Shown piece after piece: positions 50,148-61,003 of a stretch of DNA of 64,000 nucleotides (the first letter of the stretch is position 1; each line of letters opens with the position of its first letter). Both the position numbers and the translations under genes were made by a program. This DNA is from Stentor coeruleus. Taxonomy: Eukaryota; Ciliophora; Heterotrichea; Heterotrichida; Stentoridae. The notes under the pieces are model-generated. The model did not search any database. It had not been told where the DNA came from and was given only the letters and a program-made list of their open reading frames with translations. Where the stretch lies: positions 1 to 64,000 of the forward strand of contig MPUH01000041.1 in assembly GCA_001970955.1 (NCBI GenBank), written 5' to 3'.

Positions 50148-50824
50148 ATAAATAAATATGTCTTTTGATGTTTTTGAATATTTAATAGTTTTATTTATGA
50201 TTATGGAAGGCTAAGTGATATAAGGAAAAATTATTGTTTTTAAAGAGATCCTAGATATTAGAAAAAGGGATAAAAAAAATTGAAATAATATGGAGAATAT
50301 AAGGATAGAGGAGGTGGGGAATATAAAAAAAAAGGCAACTGTGAGAATTGAACTTATTTGAATATTGGATAGAGATTTTTTGTCTGTATATTTAAGTATA
50401 GGTTTATGATTTAAAAATTGTTTTTTTTTGTTGGGAGAAGTGAATTTTTTTATTTAGGAATTGCTGGGAAATTGTGGGTTATTTATTAGGAAGATTAATA
50501 TGTATTAATGTTAAAATTAGTAATATTTTGATTTGAATATAGTTGATATATCTTCACAGGAAGTGTTATTTAAACTATCTGTTTATAAATTGAATACTAA
50601 GTAATTTCAATAGAAAAGTTGAGAAAAATAATTAATCATATTTATTTAATTCTTCATTAAAGTTGCAACATAAACCAAATGAGAGTGATTAAAAATTGAT
50701 TTATTTATAACAATAATATTAAAAAGATAAGATAACAAAAATGATATGATTAAATTAAGTGATTATTAAAAGGTTCTCTTTATCTAGATTCATAGTTTTG
50801 ATTAATATAATTACACACTAAAAT
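50148..50824. promoter_or_regulatory. Divergent intergenic region, PP4R3 / IQ protein
   Basis: G/T-rich and C-poor on the plus strand from 50200 to about 50510 (upstream polarity of PP4R3), then A-rich up to the next start. Nothing else recognised. Confidence 0.4.
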
Positions 50825-52471
50825 ATGCCTTCAAAGCTAAAATTTTATATATATCAGTTCTACTGCAACCAAAATATGAAAAGCAATAAATCACTTTACC
50901 AACCCCAATTCCCAAACAAAGAATGGTATGGGACAGCAAGAGAATTCACAGAGCAAATAGACCAAAAATACCTGTCTAATCCAGTAGATCTAACTAAAAA
51001 ACGTCAAAACCTAGAAACTGTGCATAAAAAATACCTTCTTTTACAACAAGAAAAAGTTTCATCCCAAATAACTTTATGCAGGCAACTTTCAGCAAAACTA
51101 GAACGAGTAAATTCTCAAGTCCGTGATATAAACTTTCATCTTAGAGAACAAGAAATTGAAGTTTACAAGATGAACCTAGCTGCAACTGTTATACAAAAAC
51201 ATGCTAGAGGATTTTTAACAAGGAAACATATTGAACCTCTTATTATAGATTACAAGCTTAAAAAAACTCAAATCAAAATAAATAAAATTATTGCAAGAGA
51301 AAAACACTTTCTATACAATGTTGGTAGAATGCCTGTAAAAAGTGCAATTATTATACAAAAAGCTTTTAGAAGATATTTGTTTAAACGCAAATTGGATAGA
51401 CTTTCTACTACTTATCATGTTTATATGATTAATAAAGAAGAAGCGAATTATGTTAAACTGAAATATCATCTTTATAGACTCTGTCTTTTTCGTATATCAA
51501 AAGATAAAAGATTTTTAGTTTATAAAGCTCGAAGACTTGAAGAAATTAAGCACAAAATTGCCCTAAGGAAAATAAAATATATTCTTAATATCAATCATAT
51601 AAAACTAAACTCAATCATTGAAAAGATAAAAAAATATAAACGAATTCTTAGGGCGATCCTAAAAAAAAAGACAAAAAAACAACAGCGCCTTATACAAGAA
51701 TACACTGGAGATCCTGAAAACATAGTCAATATAAGAGAATTTGATATAGAAAACATAAGTGTTGATTCAAAAGAAGAAATAGAAACAACCACATCTGATC
51801 GAGAAGCCTTAGAAAGAGAACGTTTATTAAAGCAATTAATGGAAGAACGTAAAGTAAAAATATCACTAGGAAAAATTGCTTATAACCTAAAAGAACCAAA
51901 AATCCCTAAGCATATAACTTTATTAAATAAAAAAGAAGTCCCAGAAGTAAAAGCTCAAATTGTCCTTTCAAACCTTAAAAATGTGAAAATAAAACCCCCA
52001 AGGCCGAAAATTTTCAAATTAAATAAAGAAGAAGATAGTGATGAACCTGGGTATATGAAGGCTACATTGAGTTTTTCTAATAGTAAATCTCCAACTTTTG
52101 AAGAAAAAAAAAGAACAAGTCCGAAAAAAAATAAAGGATTTGATATGCTTGGACTTACTTCAATATTAGAACCAACGACAAGTTATTTACAAAAAATCCA
52201 TAAAAGGTCAATTAGCAGTGTAAAACATAAAACTTCGTTGTTAAGATCTTCTTTTGATAACTCACCACAGTTCATGACTTTACATGATCGAACTTCGCCT
52301 ATACGTAAAACTGTTGAGATTAATAAAAAACCTTCAGAGTTCAGCCTTTCGCCATGTTTACCAGAAATATCAACACATTATAATAGATTACCTTCAAAAG
52401 TTAAAGCTCGAGTCGATCTTATGAAGGGTTTTGCTAAAGCTAGAGCTATACCTCAAACTTTTTTTAACTAG
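50825..52471 (+). CDS. IQ-motif calmodulin-binding protein, 548 aa
   Basis: Complete frame; a second Met at residue 18 could also start it. A coiled-coil segment (residues about 55-115) precedes two IQ motifs, AATVIQKHARGFLTRK (about 122) and AIIIQKAFRRYLFKRK (about 175), which bind calmodulin or related EF-hand proteins. These are followed by a strongly basic helical region (about 230-300). The C-terminal 200 residues are disordered, with Ser/Thr-Pro sites and a final FAKARAIPQTFFN. It is likely a calmodulin-regulated cytoskeletal or cortical scaffold, which would suit a contractile ciliate, but this is inference. Family beyond IQ unrecognised. Confidence 0.82.
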   Translation: MPSKLKFYIYQFYCNQNMKSNKSLYQPQFPNKEWYGTAREFTEQIDQKYLSNPVDLTKKRQNLETVHKKYLLLQQEKVSSQITLCRQLSAKLERVNSQVRDINFHLREQEIEVYKMNLAATVIQKHARGFLTRKHIEPLIIDYKLKKTQIKINKIIAREKHFLYNVGRMPVKSAIIIQKAFRRYLFKRKLDRLSTTYHVYMINKEEANYVKLKYHLYRLCLFRISKDKRFLVYKARRLEEIKHKIALRKIKYILNINHIKLNSIIEKIKKYKRILRAILKKKTKKQQRLIQEYTGDPENIVNIREFDIENISVDSKEEIETTTSDREALERERLLKQLMEERKVKISLGKIAYNLKEPKIPKHITLLNKKEVPEVKAQIVLSNLKNVKIKPPRPKIFKLNKEEDSDEPGYMKATLSFSNSKSPTFEEKKRTSPKKNKGFDMLGLTSILEPTTSYLQKIHKRSISSVKHKTSLLRSSFDNSPQFMTLHDRTSPIRKTVEINKKPSEFSLSPCLPEISTHYNRLPSKVKARVDLMKGFAKARAIPQTFFN

Positions 52472-52697
52472 TAAAATAAAGTATCTAATAATATTCTATA
52501 TTTGTATACATAATTATCTAGAAAATTATTATGTTTATATCAATAAAATATATTTTTCATGATGTTTTCAAAATTTGCTATTCTTAGGTGTCTCTTTATT
52601 AAAAATTTGAATTTATATGTATTACTCATTTAATTGTAGATTTGATAGATAATTTAATTAAATAATACAATCTTAATGCTAACTATACTATTAAATA

Positions 52698-53851
52698 CTA
52701 ATTTATTTTGCTTATCCATGAGTTTATTTCTCCCAAAACAGAAGCAAGACATTTTTTAAGAAACTCATTAGAATCCTCATTACCATTAGAAACTTCTCCT
52801 GTTAATCTTTTGTATTCATTACAGCCGAAATTCAGAGCGTCAGGGTTTCCTGAATTAATCCAAATATAATAATAAAGCAAATCCTTAAAGAAATCTATTT
52901 TTTCCTGTGATGAAGTCCCTGCAACAATTTGACACAAATTATTAATGATCTCATTTCTAAAAATTTGATATCCTTTCGTAACCATATCAAGTTGCTCTTT
53001 AGCCTGTGACAATTTGTTTAATTTCATAGCGTGATCAGAATAAGAAAGTTCACTTAAAATTTGCCCGAAATTCGATCTATCATTTATAGTCAAAACATTT
53101 TTACAAACAAGAATCCTTGGAAATTTTCCTTCATATGGTATTAAAAGTAAAGTATAAAAAACTTGCACAGGATAAAAAGTACATATTTCAAATTCTCCAT
53201 TTGTATACAATGATTTATCAGTACATTTGAGTTCTGTATAAACATTTGTCTCCATAATATCTGCAGGGTCAATTTGAATATTATTATTGACATGCCTGAA
53301 GCTATCTTTCCCAATTTTACTATCAATTGTATAAATAGCATATTTAAGAGTAACATGATGACAGTCTTTGCTTTCTTTAACATTGTAGAACGTATAAGGT
53401 TGTGGCATGAGGATTAGTTTTCTATATTTAGAAGTGTCTTCTAAGAATCTTCCAAGATAGTAAATAATTTTATATTCAATAAGTTCACATCCTTTAATAT
53501 CTTTTAATGCAGCTATTTGGTTATCAAGCTTTCCAGAATGAATACTAAAAGCGCTTTTAGAAACACCTTCTATCATGCACATTAATCGTGGATTTTCAGC
53601 AGTAAACANCGTTTACATCCTTTAATATCTTTTAATGCAGCTATTTGGTTATCAAGCTTTCCAGAATGAATTCTAAAAGCGCTTTTAGAAACACCTTCTA
53701 TCATGCACATTAATCGTGGATTTTCAGCAGTAAACAACAGAGGTACAGCCTGAACTTTCAATAAATCACACCAATCTTCATCATCTCCCATATTNAACAG
53801 AGGTACAGCCTGAACTTTCAATAAATCACACCAATCTTCATCATCTCCCAT
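52698..53851 (-). CDS. Hypothetical protein, about 321 aa, split by two assembly joins
   Basis: The true start appears to be ATG 53851 (MGDDEDWCDLLKVQAVPLLF). Two N joins at 53795 and 53609 with 59-bp and 122-bp duplications break the frame. Once each overlap is counted once, the frame runs straight through to 52698. The protein is soluble, with a beta-rich first half (LMPQPYTFYNV, ATLKYAIYTIDSKIG-like strands) and a helical C-terminal half (NKLSQAKEQLDMVTKGYQIFRNEIINNL, ending LASVLGEINSWISKI). The duplicated copies differ at one site (Ser versus Arg after SAF). I do not recognise the family. It starts 22 nt after the WDR47-like stop, same strand. Confidence 0.65.
53487..53736. repeat. 122-bp direct repeat around a single N
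   Basis: Bases 53487-53608 recur at 53615-53736, with N at 53609 and five extra bases between. One mismatch (AATACTAA versus AATTCTAA). An unmerged contig overlap lying inside a gene. Confidence 0.85.
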
Positions 53852-53854
53852 ATT
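53736..53854. repeat. 59-bp direct repeat around a single N
   Basis: Bases 53736-53794 recur at 53796-53854, with N at 53795. It includes the start codon region of the hypothetical gene, so two apparent ATGs exist; only one is probably real. Confidence 0.85.
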
Positions 53855-53873
53855 ATTATTATCTATATTATTC

Positions 53874-55859
53874 TTAAATAGAGAAAATCCTTGCTGTCTT
53901 ATCAGCTGAAGTAGAAAGCAATATAGGTAAAGATGGATGCCATCTGACACTAACAATTTTATCCATATGAGGTTCTAGCTTAAAAACTTGCCCTTTATTC
54001 ATTTCAACTAACCCCAAAGTGCTATCAAAAGATCCAGTTGCTAACCAAGCAGCATTAGACGAGAATTCAACACTTCTACACTCTAAAGTATGAAAAGTAT
54101 ACTTACTAAAAAGTTTTCCAGCAGTTAAATCCCAAAGACTAACAACACCATCATTATGCCCAACAGAAATTAGTTTTTGATTAGGAGCTTCAACTTGTAT
54201 TTTATTTGAATAAATAGAAGCTACTTTCCCATGTGTCAGAGACTTGAAATTATTTATAGAGAAATTCACTGAAACTGAGTTCATATCACTAAAACTCTCA
54301 GCATTCATACTAAAAGAACATTTGCTAGATTTAGTATCCCAAACCCTTATTTTTCTATCAGTTCCAACTGTAGAAACTATCTGCCCATCTCCACTAGCAG
54401 CAATACTATAAATAGCCCCTTTATGTTCATGTAAACTCATAGTACAATGTCCAGTTTCTGTATTCCATACTTTAAGACAAGCATCTCCTAAACCCCCACT
54501 ATATAATATTGTATCATCATTTGGGTTAAAAAGTACTGCACGAATTGTCCCATCATGTCCTGATAAAGTTCTTTCAAATATACTTGGAAGTTCTCCTTCA
54601 CCACTAAGATATTTACTATTAGAGTAAATGACTGTTTCTGAGTTGTTTTCTTGAAGGGTTAAAAAATCTGGACATTTTAAAAGTTTGATTGTTTTGTCGT
54701 TTGACCCTGATGCTATAAAATTCCCTGAATAAGACCAGTCTACACAATAAACTGAACCAATATGCACATTATGCATTTCAAAAACTATGTCGATATACTG
54801 CTCTCGACCTTGTTGTTCATTATACACTAGCCCATCTACTATATTATGTAAAGAGCACACTTTTAAACATTTAGAATTTGTACCTAAGACAAAATAATCC
54901 CCATCGTTATTAAAACAGGCCGCACGGATTGGTTGCTGGTCTTTAACTTGAGAAATTTCTCTAAGAAAACTTGGGTCAAACTGGCACATAAGCTCATAAT
55001 TTGTTGGAATATACTTTTCTGAACCTTCTGATTTCCTCTCTTGGGCTGAATCCTCACGATTATATTCTCGGCCTTTATCAAAATCTATTCTTAGCATATC
55101 ATCTTCTTCTGATCCTTGAACATCAATTTCTTCAACAAAAACTTTTTTGTTCTCTTCGCATTTATCAGAATCTTCCTTTTCTTCCATATTCCAAGACACT
55201 GTTTTTTTCATTGTTTCTTTTTCATTTTCACATTCATTAAACACATAACTTGATTCTGATGGCTTTAATTGTTGAGATGGACTATATCTAGAACTTTCTT
55301 TTGGTCTTGGAGATTGAGGTTTATTATCATAATTCAATATAAGATCTTCTAGTGTATATGAAGATTTAATGTATGGAGTTATTGGGAAAATAAGACTGAA
55401 AAAATTTATACACTGTTCAAAGCATTTAAAACGCCCTCTCCATATATTCCAATCACTGTATTCAGGATGATCTGTGATTTTATTAAGACTAAGACAATAG
55501 CATAAAGTGTTAAAGTCTTCTTTGTTTGAAAGAGACTCGATTTCTTTTAAAGCTGTGACTAATTCTTGAAGATTTGGTGTTTCAGAGTTTTCTAGAGCTT
55601 CTAAGAACTTTTCTTTACGGATTTCGAAGAGAACTCGGGTGTGGTTGAATTCGGAACGTGATTTTAGAGGGGAAATGAATTTTTCAGCATCTTCGAACCG
55701 CCCTTCAATAATTAGATCATATAAAAAATCGATTTCTTTTCCGTAGGAGTGCAACTTGAAATGAGATTCCTGCTCAAGTGAGATTAGAGCTTTGTAGTAA
55801 TTTTGAGACTTGAGATAGTCTAGGATAATTTTTATAGGCTCTTCTTTGATAAGCGACAT
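53874..55859 (-). CDS. WDR47: WDR47-like LisH/CTLH and WD40 protein
   Basis: Complete 661-residue protein. Residues 5-40 are a LisH motif (IKIILDYLKSQNYYKALISLEQES), followed by a CTLH/CRA region (DFLYDLIIEGRFEDAEKFISPL, EKFLEALE) and the phrase TDHPEYSDWNIWRGRFKCFEQC, which parallels the N-H-A-E-F-K-D-W-N segment of animal WDR47. After an acidic linker (about 185-275), seven WD40 blades begin with PIRAACFNNDGDYFVLGTNSKCLKVC, again like WDR47 ([26 protein letters not shown]). In animals WDR47 works with CAMSAP at microtubule minus ends and in ciliary central-pair formation. Single exon. Confidence 0.85.
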   Translation of the reverse strand: MSLIKEEPIKIILDYLKSQNYYKALISLEQESHFKLHSYGKEIDFLYDLIIEGRFEDAEKFISPLKSRSEFNHTRVLFEIRKEKFLEALENSETPNLQELVTALKEIESLSNKEDFNTLCYCLSLNKITDHPEYSDWNIWRGRFKCFEQCINFFSLIFPITPYIKSSYTLEDLILNYDNKPQSPRPKESSRYSPSQQLKPSESSYVFNECENEKETMKKTVSWNMEEKEDSDKCEENKKVFVEEIDVQGSEEDDMLRIDFDKGREYNREDSAQERKSEGSEKYIPTNYELMCQFDPSFLREISQVKDQQPIRAACFNNDGDYFVLGTNSKCLKVCSLHNIVDGLVYNEQQGREQYIDIVFEMHNVHIGSVYCVDWSYSGNFIASGSNDKTIKLLKCPDFLTLQENNSETVIYSNSKYLSGEGELPSIFERTLSGHDGTIRAVLFNPNDDTILYSGGLGDACLKVWNTETGHCTMSLHEHKGAIYSIAASGDGQIVSTVGTDRKIRVWDTKSSKCSFSMNAESFSDMNSVSVNFSINNFKSLTHGKVASIYSNKIQVEAPNQKLISVGHNDGVVSLWDLTAGKLFSKYTFHTLECRSVEFSSNAAWLATGSFDSTLGLVEMNKGQVFKLEPHMDKIVSVRWHPSLPILLSTSADKTARIFSI

Positions 55860-57618
55860 TATTTTTTGTTGTTTATGTTAGAGTAGTTTATAAAGGTGTG
55901 GAAGATTAAGGATTGTTTGACCAACCATTGGGTTTATGAAGTATTTTAGATTTTAAGTATTAGTTATTTAATGGTAAGAATGGGTTTGGGGAGGGTATAA
56001 TAATTAGTAAGAAATGTAGCTTTTACAGTGAATGAGCTTTTTTTTATAGTGATTTTTGGTTATTCTTGATAATTTTCAGTAGTTTCTTCAGTATTTCTTC
56101 AGTTTTTTTTTTTGGGATATATCCTAACGCTGGATACTATAAAATTTTCGCACTAAAATATCTGATTGAATTCTTCAGTAAAAGCCTGCTTCTCTGCCTG
56201 TAAATACTGCAGGGTGGCTTAGAGATTCCCTTCTGCTCAGCAACCTTTTCTGATTGAAAATTTATAAACGATAAGATTGTGTAAACATCATTTTCTTTAA
56301 TGGTACATTAGAACCATCAAAGTTGAGAAGGGTATAGTAATTGATATGCTATATTTAAATATCTTAAATATGTTGATATGATATAATTTTATGAGGAAGG
56401 ATTAAATTTTTGGGGGAATAATCATGCATTTTTCAATTGTATAAATACTTTGGTTAGAATAATAGTATAATTTAGTTACAAAATAATTATTAAATGCTAA
56501 AAACACTAGCAGAAATTAAATATATAATAGTATTTATAGATTAGCTAAAAATCATGATATTAAATTCTTAATTCATAAATGATTTCTCAGTAAATAATTA
56601 GATCTATTATCATTATCTTTAAATTTAAGACATAAAATATAGGTCTAATATATGTGGATCTTAATCATATACTATAAATGGTAGCCGAATAATAAATTAT
56701 GCTCCTAAGAGTTATAAAATATTCACAATATATTGTGAGCATATACAATACTATCTTAAATCAAATTGAGAAGAGAAATTAATTGCAATTTTAATACTCC
56801 CACTGTGAAATCATCCAAAATCAATTTTGAAAATTTGCAAAGCTTTCACCTGTTTTTTTTTTTTGCTTATTCTTCTATAAACATATCAACAATTTGTTAC
56901 AGTAATAATGATACTTACAAAACTGCAAATATAAAAAGAGCCGGCAATTTTCTTATAAGCATCTACAATTTAATCCAAAATTGTCAGTTTTAGACTATCT
57001 CGCCCACAAAATATTATCAAGTTCCAGATAAGCATCTCTATAATCTTCACATTATTGAACGATTTCTTTAAACATCAATTAAAATATAAAAGCATAGTTT
57101 GTCTACAAAATATTACTACTAAAGAATTTTACTATAACAAAAAACCATCAATAACCTTAAAGAACCTGTTTCGATAAAAGTATTTAAAGGAATGCATTCA
57201 GCAAATAAAGATAAAGCTTGCAATAATAAAAATTCGACCTGACATATTGTATTAGGCTAGATTAAAATTACTGATTTTATAGTAAAAATAGTCAAGGTTT
57301 TACATGAAGATTAAATCAAAATGCACTTTTTTCCAATATCTACGAGCAAGGCATAAAAAGTTTGCTTTAACAAAAACATAAACCAAATCAAATGCTAAAT
57401 CTGATGAAAATTTTTTTATTTGAGAAAAGAACTAAATTTTGATATCTTTGAATATATATAAGACTGCATTTTCTTTAAGGTCGGATTTATGATTTATAAA
57501 GTATTCGCCAATAAGAAAATATATTCAAAGTATTTTAGAATTATAAAGAAGGATATAGTTTAAGGTTATGGCTTTATAGCTTATTAGAAAATATCAATAA
57601 TACTAGCAGAGTTTATAT
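55860..57618. other. Intergenic, 1.76 kb
   Basis: Largest gene-free stretch in the window. 55880-56080 is G-rich on the plus strand (upstream polarity of the minus-strand WDR47-like gene). 56115-56265 is a GC-elevated patch with hairpins (separate entry). The rest is AT-rich. A 75-codon open stretch at 56766-56993 lacks an ATG start (begins TTG) and coding character; not called. Confidence 0.5.
56115..56265. ncRNA. Possible structured RNA gene, strand unknown
   Basis: A patch near 50 percent G+C (about 56190-56245) in otherwise strongly AT-rich sequence. It contains an inverted repeat TATCC/GGATA with a 7-nt loop near 56118-56135, CAGTA/TACTG and CCTG/CAGG pairings between about 56176 and 56214, and a direct repeat TCTGATTGAA at 56161-56170 and 56249-56258. 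There is no open frame. It does not match U1, U2, U4, U5, U6, U3, SRP or tRNA signatures I know. The RNA call is a guess from composition and pairing only. Confidence 0.25.
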
Positions 57619-58797
57619 ATGGATTCTAAAAGTAAAGACTTTATTTGCTTGAATAGTGATTCTATACATGAAGAAGATAATAAAATAATAGCGCAGAATA
57701 AGGAAAAAAGTTTAACTAGTGTGCTTTCAAGAAGGGAAGAGATTATCAAGTATGTGGAAGAGCTATCTAATCGGAATTCTATGATTATTGAGCTAGAAAA
57801 TGAAATCTATCAACTGAAATATCAGTCGTTAGAAACTGGGAAATACACAGAAAAAATAAATTTCCTTAAGCAAAATATAAAAACACAAGAAAACGAAAAC
57901 AAAAAATTACTTTCTATGGTTAGAAATCAAGAGGATAAGCATGACAATTCAATAACAAAACTTCAGCAAATCATCCAAACATCTCGCATTGAAAAAGACC
58001 GAGAAATTCTAGAGTTGAAAACAAAAATCCAATCAAAAAATGATCAAATAAACACATTAAGCAACTCATTTGCCAATATTCAGTCTTCTATAAGCAAACT
58101 TGAGAAGAAATTCAATGAGAAAATTTCAGATTTTCAGATAAAAGAAAGTGAATTTGCTGAACAAAAACAAATGTTTAAAACTCTAGAAAATTCTATCAAA
58201 GAAGAAAATTATTTTCTAAGAGGAGAAAATCATGTTTTGAAAATATTTATAGACAAATCTCAGGAGGCTGAAGAAATTTCTATAGAGATTGATGAAAATA
58301 GTGAAGACTTTCTAATTGTGGAAAATAATATCATGGATAATAGGATGATGAAAAATCATATGCAAGAAGATGAGAAATATAAAAAGTTAAGTTTGAATAT
58401 TGATATGGAATTTAGAGATTTAAAAAAAGAACTTGATCAAGCAATAGAAACTACCAGTAATAAAAAGGCAAATTTTCAAGGATGCTATTTTCAAAAGAAT
58501 CCTTCTGATTTAGAAACAGTATCTCTTGCTTCAAGTTTAAAGGATTTATGTATTGAACTATCAGATCTTCAAAAATCGAATTCTCAAACTGTTAAACTTG
58601 AAGAACACTATCAGAGTAAAATAGAAGATCTTGAATTTAAATATAAAGCTTTAATGGGAAGAAATATTATGATGAAATCTGAATTACAAGAAATCAAAAA
58701 TATGCAAAAAAAAGAGAGAAATGAAAGAAAGAAAATATTTCAAAAAAAACTTAGAGAGATGTGCAAATTTAATTATGATGTGAAAAAGTTTAATTAA
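57619..58797 (+). CDS. Coiled-coil protein, 392 aa
   Basis: Complete frame. Residues 30-215 and 315-385 are long acidic-basic coiled coils (IIELENEIYQLKYQSLE, TLENSIKEENYFLRGENHVLKIF, LQEIKNMQKKERNERKKIFQKKL), with a less regular acidic middle (EEISIEIDENSEDFLIVENN). No catalytic or membrane region. Such proteins are often structural, at basal bodies, the cortex or in traffic tethers; the family cannot be named. It is preceded by a long AT-rich spacer. Confidence 0.7.
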   Translation: MDSKSKDFICLNSDSIHEEDNKIIAQNKEKSLTSVLSRREEIIKYVEELSNRNSMIIELENEIYQLKYQSLETGKYTEKINFLKQNIKTQENENKKLLSMVRNQEDKHDNSITKLQQIIQTSRIEKDREILELKTKIQSKNDQINTLSNSFANIQSSISKLEKKFNEKISDFQIKESEFAEQKQMFKTLENSIKEENYFLRGENHVLKIFIDKSQEAEEISIEIDENSEDFLIVENNIMDNRMMKNHMQEDEKYKKLSLNIDMEFRDLKKELDQAIETTSNKKANFQGCYFQKNPSDLETVSLASSLKDLCIELSDLQKSNSQTVKLEEHYQSKIEDLEFKYKALMGRNIMMKSELQEIKNMQKKERNERKKIFQKKLREMCKFNYDVKKFN

Positions 58798-59113
58798 AAC
58801 TCATTCATTTCAGATTATAATAAATCTAGTTTCGTTGTGGATTAAATTTTTAGTTTTTGTATATAATTAAAGTGAATTAAGTATTGATATTCAAATAAAG
58901 GATACTAATTTCTCATCAAAAAATTAAAATATTTATTATACAACTCTGAAAAATAAATCTATGATAAATTATATTACTGTTAAAATTCTTATTATGCATC
59001 AAAGCGGTATAAATGTAGAAATAGTAAAGAATCCATTTAAATTTTTTTTCTCTACTAAAAATCTTAATCAACCTTTTAGTAATCATATTTATTATTATCA
59101 TTCAATATTATCC
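58798..59113. other. Convergent intergenic region, 0.3 kb
   Basis: AT-rich spacer between a plus-strand and a minus-strand gene end. Nothing recognised. Confidence 0.5.
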
Positions 59114-59992
59114 CTATAAAAATTCTACTTCTTTTACTGTTCCATTTTCATACACATATTTCCCTTTTCCTTTCTTTTTATTATTTTCCCAATTTCCAAT
59201 ATACTTCTTTTTCTTCGGATGAACAAGTACTCCAAATCCGTGTCTTTTATCATTAACAAATTCCCCTTCATAATACTTATTTTTCCATTTCAGTTTTCCA
59301 AATCCGTTCATTTTATTATCTTTCCATTCACCTTCATAAACTTTTCCATCAGGCCATTTGTATTTCCCATTCCCACAAAGTTTATTACGAGATAAATCTC
59401 CTGTATAAATAGAGCCATCTGGATATTCCATGAATCCTTGGCCGCATTTTTCACCTTGATAATAATTTCCAATATATAAAGTCCCATCTGGCCAGTATTC
59501 ATATCCTTTACCATGTTGTAAATCATTTTCCCAGTATCCTTTATAGCATCCACCTAGTTTATCAGTATATTCGCCATAACCATGAATATGCCCATTAATC
59601 CAAAAGCCTTGAAAAACTGAATTGTCTTTATGAGTTAACTTACCAAGTCCATGTGCCTTATCATTAACCCAATAACCTTCATATGTAGCATTTTCTCCCC
59701 AGTATTGAAATCCAAGCCCATTACGCATATCTCTAAACATTTGCCCTCTATAAACTGCTGTGTTAATTAATTTATTTTCAACCCACTCATAACCTAGTTC
59801 AGGAAAAAGAACTGTATTTAAAACCCAAATATAAGGTTTTTTCTCAGATGATTTGCTCTTGAGTTTACTTACCTGCTTTAATAATAAATACCGCTTAGTT
59901 ATTCGTTTTATTATAGTTGGAGATGCTTGAACTTGCACTGAATCTACTATGTCTAGCATATTGCAATTTTGAAATAAGTTCCCATTGCCCAT
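59114..59992 (-). CDS. MORN-repeat protein with possible N-myristoylation
   Basis: Complete 292-residue protein. Nine MORN repeats run from residue about 80 to the end, with the Y-x-G-x-(W/F)-x(6)-G-x-G pattern (YEGYWVNDKAHGLGKL, YEGEWKDNKMNGFGKL and others). They form an elongated beta-structure that often binds phosphoinositides or links cortical structures. The start MGNGNLF fits the Gly2 N-myristoylation consensus, and residues 27-55 are basic, so membrane or cortex attachment is plausible. Ciliates have many such paralogues, so the exact role is open. Single exon. Confidence 0.9.
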   Translation of the reverse strand: MGNGNLFQNCNMLDIVDSVQVQASPTIIKRITKRYLLLKQVSKLKSKSSEKKPYIWVLNTVLFPELGYEWVENKLINTAVYRGQMFRDMRNGLGFQYWGENATYEGYWVNDKAHGLGKLTHKDNSVFQGFWINGHIHGYGEYTDKLGGCYKGYWENDLQHGKGYEYWPDGTLYIGNYYQGEKCGQGFMEYPDGSIYTGDLSRNKLCGNGKYKWPDGKVYEGEWKDNKMNGFGKLKWKNKYYEGEFVNDKRHGFGVLVHPKKKKYIGNWENNKKKGKGKYVYENGTVKEVEFL

Positions 59993-61003
59993 TATTAAAT
60001 TTTATGATGATTGAACTATTAAACACCTAAGCTAAATAAAATGGAAAATATTTTTCTCACTTTTGATTGTTAAAAGTTGTTCGATATTGAAGATAAAATC
60101 ATTTCAGAATTTTAGGAAGGGAAATTTTTTTATCATAATAATTCTAAATTAAGTTAAATGCATTAATACGATAAATCCTATAGTTTAAAACAAAATACTC
60201 ATGAAAATAAAAAATTGAATGAAAAATAAGAATTTATAACTAGATATCAAAAGTAAATTAACCCAAAAATCTAGATTTTTAACAAAGATTTACTAATCAA
60301 ATCATATTCATCGAATTATAGCATGTATTTACTGCAGCTTTTCAAATATTTACCAAGATAGTCATAAAAAAAAATCATTTGGAATAAAATACTAGATATT
60401 CAACACTTGAAAAACTTTAAACTTAAGTAAAAATTTTGAAATAGGCTACTTTTAAATGCACTTTATATATTAAGATTAAGTATTTAATTTAGTTATCACA
60501 CTAGAATTTATAAGTGGTCAAATTGTACGAGAAAACTATTCAGTTATAAAATATTAATATTACAGTCTATTATAATATTAATATGTTACTTTAAGTGTAA
60601 TATCATTAGAACTTCCTATAAAATAATTATATTTCTATTATCTTAATGTTTATTACAATTTTTCTATAGGTTTTCTTTTTTAAGCTTTAACTACATATAA
60701 AATATTACTAATTTAACTGTTAAGAAAGCAGTTTTTGGCAAATTGACAAAAATAAGTATACTCTATTTTTATTACAATTTTTTTTAAAAGGAAAATTGCT
60801 ATTATTATTTTAGGTGTGAAAAAAAATAAAACAATCAGGACAACAATTATAGTAATAAAAATCATTACCATACACAGAATTTTAGAATATTTATTATAAG
60901 GGTTTTAAGATATTTTGTATTAAAAAATGAGAGTTGATTAATAAATTGATGTGGTTATGGGTTGATTTAAAAAGTTTACAAATTACTTAAAATAAATGAT
61001 AAA
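59993..61003. other. Intergenic, 1.0 kb
   Basis: Very AT-rich. A short near-palindromic stretch (ATATTAATATTACAG / TATAATATTAATAT) occurs near 60550-60585, which is not unusual at this base composition. Nothing recognised. Confidence 0.5.

Noticed and set aside
53487-53854. Genuine exon duplication
   Set aside because: The N between copies and near-identity point to unmerged contig ends.
56150-56200. U5 snRNA on the minus strand
   Set aside because: It has GGCTTTTACT where U5 loop 1 needs GCCTTTTACT, the flanking bases do not pair, and no convincing Sm site follows.
56766-56993. 75-codon open frame in the large spacer
   Set aside because: No ATG, no recognisable motif, AT-driven composition.
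60540-60590. Palindromic AT element as a transposon end or origin
   Set aside because: Short AT palindromes are frequent at this base composition; no partner end or target duplication seen.
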